Shown here: positions 6,547 to 12,849 of the stretch, piece by piece | How the letters are laid out: every line of letters starts with the position of its first letter | Position numbering within the stretch: position 1 is the stretch's first letter | Assembly (NCBI GenBank): GCA_025935275.1 | Contig: JAICVP010000031.1 | Coordinates: forward strand, 1-12,849 | DNA length: 12,849 bases | From: Thermoleophilia bacterium | GTDB lineage: Bacteria; Actinomycetota; Thermoleophilia; Gaiellales; Gaiellaceae | Reading direction: 5' to 3' | Made by a program: the position numbers and the translations under genes | The notes under the pieces: model-generated | The model's database searches: none | What the model was told of the DNA's origin: nothing | The model's input: the letters and a program-made list of their open reading frames with translations, nothing else

Positions 6547-7256
6547 ACGACCGGCGGCCGCCCGAGTCCACGCTCTTCCCGGTGGAGGTGCATCCGCGGC
6601 TGGAGGCGCTCAGACGCCTCGAGCTCCCGCTGCTCGTCCTCGTCGGCGGCGCGACCGGCACCGGCAAGTCCACCGTGGCGACCGAGGTGGCCCACCGCCT
6701 CGGGATTACGCGCGTCACGTCCACCGACGTGGTTCGCCAGACGATGCGGGCGTTCTTCTCCGCCGAGTTCATGCCTTCCATCCACTACTCGAGCTTCGAG
6801 GCGGGCAAGGCGGTCTCACGGGTCGAGGGCGACAAGCGTGACCCGAATCTGACCGGTTTCCTCGACCAGACGCGCAACGTCCTCGTCGGCGTCCACGCCG
6901 TGCTCGGACGCGCCCTCGAGGAGGGCTACTCGCTCGCCCTCGAGGGGGTTCACATCGTCCCCGGGATGATCAAGCCGCCGGGAGGCGCGCTCGTCTGCCA
7001 GGTGCTGCTCGCCATCGAGGACGAGGCGGACCACGAGAGCCACTTCTGGACACGCGATTCCGCGTCCGAGGGAATGCGTCCGTTCGAGAAGTACCTGCGC
7101 GCGCTGCCCGACATCCGGCGGATCCAGGAGTACCTGGTCAGGGAGGCGGGCAAGGCAGGCGTGCCCGTGATCGAGAACTCGCGCGTGGAGGAGACCGTCG
7201 ACCGCGTGATCGACCTCGTCCTCGACCAGATCGAACGCGAGCTCGAGCCGGCGTGA
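6543..7256 (+). CDS. 2-phosphoglycerate kinase-like P-loop kinase
   Basis: A 237-aa kinase from GTG 6543 with a strong ribosome binding site (GGAAGGAG, 6528-6535, 7 bases ahead). 2-phosphoglycerate kinase makes 2,3-diphosphoglycerate from 2-phosphoglycerate and ATP, the first step toward cDPG. The Walker A motif is GGATGTGKST (35-44), followed by RLGITRVTSTDVVRQTMR (~54-71), which matches the family's nucleotide and substrate region. A long middle segment with SFEAGKAV and ALEGVHIVPG (~130-140) also fits. Archaeal members carry an N-terminal ATP-cone (~90 aa); here only ~30 residues precede the P-loop, so the regulatory cone is missing. The gene overlaps cDPG synthetase-like and GlpX-like genes by 4 bases each. 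A different small-molecule kinase remains possible. Confidence 0.82.
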   Translation: MNDRRPPESTLFPVEVHPRLEALRRLELPLLVLVGGATGTGKSTVATEVAHRLGITRVTSTDVVRQTMRAFFSAEFMPSIHYSSFEAGKAVSRVEGDKRDPNLTGFLDQTRNVLVGVHAVLGRALEEGYSLALEGVHIVPGMIKPPGGALVCQVLLAIEDEADHESHFWTRDSASEGMRPFEKYLRALPDIRRIQEYLVREAGKAGVPVIENSRVEETVDRVIDLVLDQIERELEPA

Positions 7257-8227
7257 ACGCAACGGCCACCCGCTGCGGGTGCGAGGCCTTCGCCGCGGTG
7301 ACGGAGGCGGCCGCGCTCGCGAGCGGGCGCTGGCTCGGCCGCGGCGACGTCGAGGGCGCCGAACGCGCCGCCTCGACCGCGATGCGGGAGGGGCTCGACG
7401 AGCTGGCCATCGACGGGCGCATCGTGGTCGGAAGCGAAGACCCCGAGGATGCACTCTCGATCGGCACGCGCGTCGGGCGCGGCGGCATGGAGGTCGACCT
7501 CGCCGTCGATCCGCTCGAAGGTCGTAGCGTGGTGGCGCGCGGCGACTACGGCGCGATGGCGATGATCGCGGTCGGGGACGCGGGCAGCTTCCCGAGCCTG
7601 CCCCAGATGTACATGCGCAAGATGGCCGTCGGCCCTGTCGTGCGCGGCAAGATCGACTTGCGGCTGCCGGTGGGGGACAACATTCGCGCGATCGCGGACG
7701 CGTTCGGCCGGAACACGAACGACATCACGTCGATCGTGCTAGACCGCCCGCGTCATCACGACCTCGTCGAGGAGATCCGCGCCGCCGGCGCCCGCATCAA
7801 GCTCATCCAGGACGGCGACGTGACGGCGTCCATCACGGCGGCGATCCGGGGCACGAACGACCACCTGGCAATCGGCATCGGGGGCTCGCGGCAGGCTCTG
7901 CTCTCCGCGGCGGCGCTCCGCTGTCTGGGCGGCGAGCTCCAGGCGCAGCTCTGGCCGACCACGCGAGGAGAGATCGAGGCCGCCCGCGAGCACGGCATCG
8001 ACGACGTGAACAAGGTCTTCGAAACCGCCGAGCTTGCTCCGGGGGAGGTCGTCGTCGCGGCCACCGGCGTGACGAACGGAGACCTGCTTCGCGGCGTTCG
8101 GTTCCTCACCGACAGCGCGCGGACACACTCCATCGTCATGTGCACTCGGCACAACTGGGTGCGCTTCGTGGACGGAATCCACTTCTTCGCGCGCGAACGG
8201 CGCGAAGAAGTCCGCCTGCTCAGCTAG
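7253..8227 (+). CDS. Divergent GlpX-family (class II FBPase-like) phosphatase
   Basis: A 324-aa protein from GTG 7253, similar along its length to class II fructose-1,6-bisphosphatase. Family blocks seen are VTEAAALASGRWLGRGD (16-32), VDLAVDPLEG (81-90), YMRKMAVGP, PDGDVAAS-like QDGDVTAS, GIGGS and ATGVTNGDLL. Key residues of E. coli GlpX are changed, using my recall of that protein: D33 becomes E37; the GEGE motif with E57 reads GSED (S61) with a two-residue loss; D85 and E88 are kept (D86, E89); catalytic T90 becomes R91; and the segment around E213 is about 12 residues shorter. Normal FBPase activity is therefore doubtful. It may act on another phosphoester, such as a phosphoglycerate, or be regulatory. 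It is the last gene of the operon, and its stop overlaps the facing LuxR-type gene at CTAG 8224-8227. Confidence 0.85.
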   Translation: MNATATRCGCEAFAAVTEAAALASGRWLGRGDVEGAERAASTAMREGLDELAIDGRIVVGSEDPEDALSIGTRVGRGGMEVDLAVDPLEGRSVVARGDYGAMAMIAVGDAGSFPSLPQMYMRKMAVGPVVRGKIDLRLPVGDNIRAIADAFGRNTNDITSIVLDRPRHHDLVEEIRAAGARIKLIQDGDVTASITAAIRGTNDHLAIGIGGSRQALLSAAALRCLGGELQAQLWPTTRGEIEAAREHGIDDVNKVFETAELAPGEVVVAATGVTNGDLLRGVRFLTDSARTHSIVMCTRHNWVRFVDGIHFFARERREEVRLLS

Positions 8228-8976
8228 ACCAGCTCGAGCACGCGTTCGTTGTGGATCAGGCGGGCCGCTTCCTCGCGGGAGTGGATTCCGAGGCGCCGGT
8301 AGGCGTTCTTCACGTGCGTGCGCACCGTGTGCGGCGAGATCACGAAGATGTCTGCGATCTCGGCCGCGGACAGCCCCTCGCTGTACAGGGCGAGAATGGT
8401 GAGCTCCCGCGGCCGGAGGACCTTCGCGACCCGTGCAGGTGCCTCGATGGCTTCCGTCAGGCTCTTGCGGGCGGCGGTCTGCGCGAGGGCCTGCAGCGTG
8501 GCCTGGCGGCGGTCGGCTTCCTTGAGCCTCCCGCCCAGCCTCTCGGCATAGTCGCGCAGCCGATCCCGCTGCTCCTCGGTGGGCCGCCGCTCGGTGCGGC
8601 AGGCGACGGTGATCGTCCCGATGGGGTCGCCGTCGGCCTTCAGCCAGTCGCCGTCCAGCCATGTAAAGCCGAGCACGCCCGCGAGGCTGTGACGGCTCTT
8701 GAGGGCGAAGAGCGCGCGGGCCTGGGCGAGACTCTGGACGTAAAAGATCGGATTGCGCCGGTCGTGCGCCGGAATTCCCTCGCTCGCGACGAGGTGAAAA
8801 TCTCCGTCACCGTCGGAGTCGCGCACGCGGATCGCCACGGTCTCGACCCCTGCAGCCACGGGCAGCTTGCGGGCGACAGCCCGCAGACCTTGCACGAAGT
8901 CCGCCGGTGCAAGCTGCTCGACCGCGGTGTCGAGCTCGGTCGCCGCGGCCCGTTCGGCTGCGAGCGCCCCGCTCAT
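8224..8976 (-). CDS. LuxR-type transcriptional regulator with GAF-like sensor domain
   Basis: A 250-aa protein from ATG 8976, with AAGGA six bases ahead (GTAAGGACCTGACATG on the minus strand). Residues ~25-150 look like a GAF-type sensing domain (VETVAIRVRD...GDFHLVASEGIPAH...IGTITVACRTERRPTEEQRDRL). A helical linker leads to a LuxR/GerE helix-turn-helix at ~187-243 with LRPRELTILALYSEGLSAAEIADIF and SPHTVRTHVKNAYRRLGIHSR. No receiver domain is present, so it should respond to a small ligand or redox cue, not to a histidine kinase. It faces glpX-like tail to tail and sufT-like head to head. A perfect inverted repeat (8991-9007) sits just ahead of its start, a likely site for self-regulation. 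Confidence 0.88.
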   Translation of the reverse strand: MSGALAAERAAATELDTAVEQLAPADFVQGLRAVARKLPVAAGVETVAIRVRDSDGDGDFHLVASEGIPAHDRRNPIFYVQSLAQARALFALKSRHSLAGVLGFTWLDGDWLKADGDPIGTITVACRTERRPTEEQRDRLRDYAERLGGRLKEADRRQATLQALAQTAARKSLTEAIEAPARVAKVLRPRELTILALYSEGLSAAEIADIFVISPHTVRTHVKNAYRRLGIHSREEAARLIHNERVLELV

Positions 8977-8990
8977 GTCAGGTCCTTACC

Positions 8991-9007
8991 CGTACCAGGA
9001 TGGTACG
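8991..9007. promoter_or_regulatory. Inverted repeat, candidate operator
   Basis: CGTACCA (8991-8997), GGA, TGGTACG (9001-9007) is a perfect 7-base dyad with a 3-base centre. It lies in the 53-base region between the divergent LuxR-type and SufT-like genes, 14 bases from the LuxR-type start and 22 from the SufT-like start. A minus-strand TACCAT inside it could be the -10 of the regulator gene. LuxR-family proteins bind such dyads, so autoregulation is plausible. Confidence 0.45.
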
Positions 9008-9017
9008 TAACGACGGC

Positions 9018-9023
9018 TAGACT
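9018..9023 (+). promoter_or_regulatory. Candidate -10 box (TAGACT), leaderless start
   Basis: TAGACT fits TANNNT and ends 6 bases before ATG 9030, so transcription would begin at the start codon. The start has no ribosome binding site. No clear -35 box; the nearby inverted repeat 8991-9007 covers the region where RNA polymerase would bind. Confidence 0.4.
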
Positions 9024-9029
9024 GGCTCC

Positions 9030-9329
9030 ATGCCCACGAAGGAAGAGGTGATCGAGGCGCTGAGGGTCGTCGAGGACCCGGAGCTCGGGATGGACATCGT
9101 CGAGCTCGGCCTCCTCTACGACGTCGACGTCGACGGCTCCAAGGTGCACGTCACCTACTCGCTCACGTCAATGGGCTGCCCCGTCGGGCCAATGCTCGAG
9201 CAGCAGATCACCGAAACGGTCGCGGAGATGCCGGGCGTCGACGACGTGGAGTCGGAGCTGACCTGGGATCCGCCGTGGACGCCGGAGAAGATGTCCGACG
9301 ACGCCAAGTTCATCCTTGGCTTCGGCTAG
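9030..9329 (+). CDS. SufT/PaaD-like MIP18 family (DUF59) Fe-S assembly protein
   Basis: A 99-aa protein from ATG 9030. The whole length is one MIP18/DUF59 domain: EVIEALRVVEDPELGMDIVELGLLYDV (6-32), then a beta segment, then TSMGCPVGPMLEQQI (47-61) with the conserved Cys50, then LTWDPPWTPEKMSDDAK near the end. Members take part in maturing iron-sulfur proteins (SufT) or the phenylacetyl-CoA oxygenase (PaaD). No paa gene is nearby, and the short length and WDPPWTPEKMS ending fit SufT-like proteins. The Fe-S enzyme QueG is encoded ~1 kb downstream, but in a separate unit. It is divergent from the LuxR-type gene. It ends 3 bases from the facing oxidoreductase stop. Confidence 0.88.
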   Translation: MPTKEEVIEALRVVEDPELGMDIVELGLLYDVDVDGSKVHVTYSLTSMGCPVGPMLEQQITETVAEMPGVDDVESELTWDPPWTPEKMSDDAKFILGFG

Positions 9330-9332
9330 CCG

Positions 9333-10319
9333 CTAGTCCTCGCCGATCGTCAGGACGACTTTCCCGAACTGCTTGCCGCTCTCGAGGTACTCGTGGGCGG
9401 CGGCCGCCTCGCTGAGCGGGAAGGCCCGGTCCACGATCGGCTTCGCCGCGCCTCGCGCGACGAGGTCGTAGACGCCGGCGAAGTCGGCGCGCGTCCCCAT
9501 CGTCGAGCCGAGAATCGAAAGCTGCTTCCACCAGATCCGGTGCAGCTGGGCAGGCGGGTTCGGCCCGCTCGTCGCCCCGCAGACGACGATGCGTCCTTCG
9601 GTGGCTGCGGCCTGCAGCGAGGTCTTCCACGTTGCCTCGCCCACGTGCTCGATGACCACGTCTGCACCGTGGCCCTCTGTCGCCTCCTTGACAGCAGCGG
9701 CGACGTCGCCGGTCTCGTGGTTCACGACGGCATCGGCGCCGAACTCCTGCGCCCGCTCGAGCTTGCCGTCGTCGGACGAGGTGGCGATCACGCGGGCTCC
9801 GAGCGCCTTCGAGATCACCAGCGCCGCGGAGGCCACGCCGCCGCCGACGCCCCAGACGAGGACCCATTCGTCCTTCTGGAGGTCTGCTCGCGTCACGAGC
9901 ATCCGGTAGGCGGTCTCGAAGACCAGGGGGAAGGCGGCCGCCTCCTCGAAGGAGAGCCCGTGTGGGAGTGGATGGACGTAGTCGGCGGGCACGGCGATGA
10001 GCTCCGCGTGGGTGCCGTCGGTGTGCTCGCCGATGATGTGCGCGCCCTCCTCGAGGCCCGGGTTGATCACGACCTCGTCGCCAGTCGCGAAGCCGTCCGT
10101 TCCCTCGCCGAGCGCCTCGATGACGCCGGCGCCGTCGGCTCCGAGGATCCGGGGCTTGGGCGCGGAGGGGAGACCCTGGCGGGTCCAGAGGTCGAGATGG
10201 TTGAGGGAGGCCGCGCGCAGCCGGATGAGAACCTCGCCGGGCCCGGCCACGGGATCGTCCGCATCCTCGTAGCGCAGGACCTCGGGGCCCCCGTCCTCGT
10301 GGATGCGCACTGCCTTCAC
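9333..10319 (-). CDS. MDR-superfamily zinc-type alcohol dehydrogenase / quinone oxidoreductase
   Basis: A 328-aa protein from GTG 10319. This start puts the family N-terminus MKAVRIHEDGGPEVLRYED at residue 1; an open frame continues upstream to 10532 but covers queG and is not family-like. The GroES-like domain includes RAASLNHLDLW (36-45), with Asn-His where catalytic-zinc enzymes have Cys, and LGADGAGVIEALGEG (59-73). The four-Cys structural zinc lobe is missing: only a short GLEEGAHIIGEHTDGTHAEL (88-107) remains at its place. The Rossmann motif is VWGVGGGVASAAL (155-167), followed by a cofactor region ATSSDDGKLERAQEFGADAVVNH. It is probably an NAD(P)H-dependent quinone or enone reductase; substrate unknown. 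It is divergent from queG across 42 bases. Confidence 0.88.
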   Translation of the reverse strand: MKAVRIHEDGGPEVLRYEDADDPVAGPGEVLIRLRAASLNHLDLWTRQGLPSAPKPRILGADGAGVIEALGEGTDGFATGDEVVINPGLEEGAHIIGEHTDGTHAELIAVPADYVHPLPHGLSFEEAAAFPLVFETAYRMLVTRADLQKDEWVLVWGVGGGVASAALVISKALGARVIATSSDDGKLERAQEFGADAVVNHETGDVAAAVKEATEGHGADVVIEHVGEATWKTSLQAAATEGRIVVCGATSGPNPPAQLHRIWWKQLSILGSTMGTRADFAGVYDLVARGAAKPIVDRAFPLSEAAAAHEYLESGKQFGKVVLTIGED

Positions 10320-10326
10320 CGGCGGG

Positions 10327-10332
10327 ATCCTA
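10327..10332 (-). promoter_or_regulatory. Candidate -10 box (TAGGAT), leaderless start of oxidoreductase gene
   Basis: On the minus strand TAGGAT fits TANNNT and ends 7 bases before GTG 10319. The same bases contain AGGA, so they could act instead as a distant ribosome binding site. The two readings cannot be separated here. Confidence 0.3.
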
Positions 10333-10347
10333 ACCTCCGGGCACTGG

Positions 10348-10353
10348 TACCTT
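10348..10353 (+). promoter_or_regulatory. Candidate -10 box (TACCTT), leaderless start of queG
   Basis: TACCTT fits TANNNT and ends 8 bases before ATG 10362. There is no Shine-Dalgarno sequence between them, so a leaderless queG transcript is likely if this box is used. No clear -35 box. Confidence 0.35.
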
Positions 10354-10361
10354 CCGCTTGT

Positions 10362-11354
10362 ATGCAGCAGGCGGAGCTCAGTCGCCTGGCCGCGCAGCTC
10401 GGGCTCGACGCCGTGGGGGCGGCACCCGCCGGGCCCTACGAGGAGACCGAGCGGCACATTCGCGAGCGCCGGGCCCGCGGCCTCTTCGCGCGCATGCGCT
10501 TCACCATGGCGCAGCCGGAGGTCAGCTGCCATCCCGAAACGCTCCTGCCCGGAGCCCGCTCGGTCGTGTCCGCGGCGCTCTCCTACTACGCGCCCGGCCC
10601 GGAGGCGAAGCCTGGCGAGGGCCGCCTGCCGCGCTACACGTGGAGCGACCGCTATGCGGAGCTCCGGGCCAAGCTGGAGGAGCTAGGAGCTCGCATCGGC
10701 GGCGACTACCGGGTGCTGGTGGACGAGAACCAGCACGTCGACCGGGAGGGCGCCGCGCGCTCAGGGGTCGGGTTCTACGGGAAGAACACGCTTCTCATCA
10801 CCCGCCGGCACGGATCCTGGGTCGTCCTCGGGACGATCGTCACCACCGCCGAGATCGAGCGCAGCCCGCCGCTAGACCTCGACTGTGGCTCGTGCACTCG
10901 CTGCATCGACGCCTGCCCGACGGGAGCCCTCGACGACCCCGGTGTCCTCGACTCGACGAAGTGCCTGTCCTACTGGAGCCAGGCGCCGGGGGCGGTGCCG
11001 GTCCCGTATCGCGAGGAGATGGGCTCGTCCGTGTACGGCTGCGACATCTGCCAGGACGTCTGCCCGTGGAACCGCGGCACGGAGAAGCGTCACGCGGATG
11101 CATCACTCGCCGACGATGCCGAGCCCGTCGTTTCCCTGGTCGACTGGCTCGAAGCCGCGGACGACGAGCTCCTGGCTCGGTACGACCGGCTCTACTTCCC
11201 CCGCAACGACCCGCGCTATCTGCGCCGCAACGCCTTGATCGCCGCGGGCAACTCCGGCGAGGCCTCGCTCGCCCCCGCGGTCGAGCGCTGGACGCAAGGG
11301 GACGACGAGCTCCTGCGCGAGCACGCCGACTGGGCACTGAAGCGGCTGCGATGA
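10362..11354 (+). CDS. queG: Epoxyqueuosine reductase QueG
   Basis: A 330-aa protein from ATG 10362. QueG uses cobalamin and two [4Fe-4S] clusters to reduce epoxyqueuosine to queuosine at position 34 of certain tRNAs in the cytoplasm. The active-site stretch VDENQHVDREGAARSGVGF and GKNTLLI (~123-147) are family marks. The eight cluster cysteines are all present: C175, C178, C181, C185 (CGSCTRCIDACP), C201 (TKCLSYW), and C227, C230, C234 (YGCDICQDVCP). The C-terminal ~70 residues keep a partial HEAT-like repeat (YLRRNALIAAGNSG). The start is set by the family N-terminus and by the divergent gene. No other queuosine genes are in the window. The last 4 bases overlap the histidine kinase start (ATGA). 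Confidence 0.93.
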   Translation: MQQAELSRLAAQLGLDAVGAAPAGPYEETERHIRERRARGLFARMRFTMAQPEVSCHPETLLPGARSVVSAALSYYAPGPEAKPGEGRLPRYTWSDRYAELRAKLEELGARIGGDYRVLVDENQHVDREGAARSGVGFYGKNTLLITRRHGSWVVLGTIVTTAEIERSPPLDLDCGSCTRCIDACPTGALDDPGVLDSTKCLSYWSQAPGAVPVPYREEMGSSVYGCDICQDVCPWNRGTEKRHADASLADDAEPVVSLVDWLEAADDELLARYDRLYFPRNDPRYLRRNALIAAGNSGEASLAPAVERWTQGDDELLREHADWALKRLR

Positions 11355-12849
11355 CCCGCGACCTCGAGCGCCGGCGCCAGATCGAGCGGTGGATCTCCTG
11401 GGTGCGGCTCGTCGCCGTACCCTTCGCGTTGGTCGAGGTCGGGTTTCTCAGCAGCGGCTACCCGCCGGGCTACGAGCGCTGGGCGTGGGTCGTCACGGGC
11501 GCGCTGGCGCTCGGAGCGGGCGTGATCTGGCTGCTCGCCCGGCGCGACCTCTCTCTCCAGGGGCAGAAAGCGCTGGCCTACACGGCGCTGGCCTTCGACA
11601 TCGCGATCGTCGGGGCCTACGTAGTCGTCTTCTACGCCTGGGAGCCGGACACGCCGATCCGGCAGGCGCTCTTCCTGCCGGTCGCGGAGGGCGCCGTGCG
11701 CTTCGGCATCGCCGGCGGCCTCGTCGTCCCCCTGCTCCTGGCCCCGTTCCTGGCCTACGGGGAGGTGCTGCGCGCCGACCGCTACGACCGCGACTACGAC
11801 CTGGACGCGGTCACCTTCCCGCTCGGCCTCGAGATGCTCATGGGGCTCCTCGTGGGCTGGCTGGCGGCACGGCTCCGGCGCGAGGCCTCGGTGGCCGACG
11901 CGCGCGCTGCCGAGGCAGAGGAGCTGCGGGACCGGCTGGGCCGGCGCGCCGACCAGCTGGAGGCGGTCAACCGGGTCTCACGCGCGCTGGCGTCCTCGCT
12001 CCAGCAGGACGAGGCCTTCGACCGCTTCCTCCGCGAGCTGAGCGGAGTCTTCGAGTTCGAGCGCCTGGCGATCGTGCTCGTCGAGGGAGACGAGGCGGTC
12101 GTGATGGCGAACTCGGGTCGGGAGGCCGGCGAGCTCTACCCTCGCGGGACGGCGCGGCCGGTCGCGGGGTCGGTCCTCGAAGACGTGATCCGCGAGTCCC
12201 AGACGATCGTGCGCGGAAACATGGACACGGATCCGCGCTATCCGGAGGAGAAGGAGCTTGCGCAGGCGGGGCTACGGTCCCGCGTCGTAGCACCCCTCGC
12301 GCCGGGCGGCCAGTTCGTCGGGATGCTCTCCGTCTCCCGCGCGGAGGCGGATGCCTTCTCCGCCGACGAGGCCGACCTCATCACGATGCTCGCGCGCCAG
12401 GTCGGCTACGCGGTCCAGAACATGCGCGGCTACGCGGCGGAGCGCAATGCGGCCGAGGAGCTCCGCCGCCTCTCCGCGCTCCGGGCCGACTTCGTCTCGC
12501 TCGTCTCGCACGAGCTGCGCGCTCCGATGGCGTCGGTGATCGGCTGCGCGGCGACGCTTCGCCAGCGCTGGCGCGAGCTCGCCCCCGACCAGCGCGAGTC
12601 CTTCCTGGCGCTCATCGAGCAGGAGACAGGAAGGCTGTCGACCCTCATCGGCGACGTGCTCGACACGTCGCGAATCGAGGCGGGCACCTTCACCTACGTC
12701 TTCGGCGACGTCGATCTCGGCGAGATCGTACGCGAGACCGCTTCGATGGTGGAGCTGGGCCACGACGAAGTGAAGGTCGCGACGCACATCCGCGACCCGC
12801 TGCCAGCGGTCCGCGGCGACCGCGAGCGCCTCCGGCAACTCCTCCTCAA
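11351..12849 (+). CDS. Membrane sensor histidine kinase with GAF domain (3' end beyond window)
   Basis: An open frame from ATG 11351, overlapping the queG stop as ATGA, runs to the window end (499 full codons, no stop). The N-terminus has about five TM helices (near 18-34, 46-64, 76-97, 110-137 and 155-175), with a poly-charged loop between the last two. A coiled-coil linker (~176-205) joins a GAF domain (~208-360; the stretch SRVVAPLAPGGQFVGMLSVSR is typical). The HisKA dimerisation helix follows, with the phosphorylated His at H387 (VSHELRAPMASVIG). The frame ends inside the N box (RERLRQLLL), so the rest of the ATPase domain is outside. The signal and the response regulator are not in the window. 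It is not a partner of the LuxR-type protein here, which has no receiver domain. Confidence 0.9.
   Translation, partial: MTRDLERRRQIERWISWVRLVAVPFALVEVGFLSSGYPPGYERWAWVVTGALALGAGVIWLLARRDLSLQGQKALAYTALAFDIAIVGAYVVVFYAWEPDTPIRQALFLPVAEGAVRFGIAGGLVVPLLLAPFLAYGEVLRADRYDRDYDLDAVTFPLGLEMLMGLLVGWLAARLRREASVADARAAEAEELRDRLGRRADQLEAVNRVSRALASSLQQDEAFDRFLRELSGVFEFERLAIVLVEGDEAVVMANSGREAGELYPRGTARPVAGSVLEDVIRESQTIVRGNMDTDPRYPEEKELAQAGLRSRVVAPLAPGGQFVGMLSVSRAEADAFSADEADLITMLARQVGYAVQNMRGYAAERNAAEELRRLSALRADFVSLVSHELRAPMASVIGCAATLRQRWRELAPDQRESFLALIEQETGRLSTLIGDVLDTSRIEAGTFTYVFGDVDLGEIVRETASMVELGHDEVKVATHIRDPLPAVRGDRERLRQLLL

Noticed and set aside
9393..10361. Plus-strand extension of queG (653-aa frame)
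   Set aside because: It is antisense to the oxidoreductase, low in family-like sequence, and QueG homology begins at ATG 10362.
10320..10532. N-terminal extension of the oxidoreductase to give 399 aa
   Set aside because: The extra residues are not family-like and lie antisense to the start of queG. The GTG at 10319 gives the family N-terminus.

Overview
The window is about 70% GC DNA, densely packed with genes on both strands. Many starts are GTG, several neighbouring genes overlap by 4 bases, and there is almost no intergenic space. Gene content (CcmF/CcmI-type cytochrome c maturation, HPRT, a LuxR regulator with a GAF-like domain, a SufT/PaaD-like protein, QueG, a membrane GAF histidine kinase) and codon use suggest a deep-branching actinobacterium, perhaps of the Thermoleophilia/Gaiellales type. 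That assignment is inference, because no rRNA or other marker gene is present. I saw no tRNA, insertion sequence, CRISPR array or phage gene.

Layout. (1) 1-2033, plus: the 3' end of ccmF, a short CcmI-like membrane protein, and a zinc-ribbon/two-TM/coiled-coil protein, closely packed as one operon. (2) 2145-3338, plus: a secreted coiled-coil M23 peptidase. (3) 3342-4394, minus: a PD-(D/E)XK-like nuclease, hypoxanthine phosphoribosyltransferase and a 47-aa single-TM protein. (4) 4484-8227, plus: a four-gene operon of metallophosphoesterase, cyclic 2,3-diphosphoglycerate (cDPG) synthetase-like protein, 2-phosphoglycerate kinase-like protein and a GlpX-family protein. Each of its three junctions is a 4-base GTGA overlap. 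(5) 8224-8976, minus: a LuxR-type regulator, divergent from (6) 9030-9329, plus: a SufT/PaaD-like Fe-S assembly protein. (7) 9333-10319, minus: an MDR-family oxidoreductase, divergent from (8) 10362-12849, plus: queG and a sensor histidine kinase that runs off the window.

The most interesting region is (4). 2-phosphoglycerate kinase makes 2,3-diphosphoglycerate and cDPG synthetase cyclises it. Together they are the known two-step route to cDPG, a thermoprotectant and phosphate store described in a few thermophilic methanogens. Here both lie in what looks like a bacterial chromosome, coupled to a class III phosphodiesterase-like enzyme and to a GlpX homologue. The GlpX homologue has lost the catalytic Thr and several metal ligands of E. 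coli GlpX, so it is probably not a normal fructose-1,6-bisphosphatase. The set could be a complete module that makes, breaks down and controls a cyclic phosphoglycerate.

Other points of interest are an HPRT with no ordinary start codon at its homologous N-terminus and changed active-site residues, a conserved-looking small nuclease beside it, a 47-aa membrane microprotein, four genes with a TANNNT box placed for leaderless transcription, and three convergent gene pairs that leave no room for terminators.
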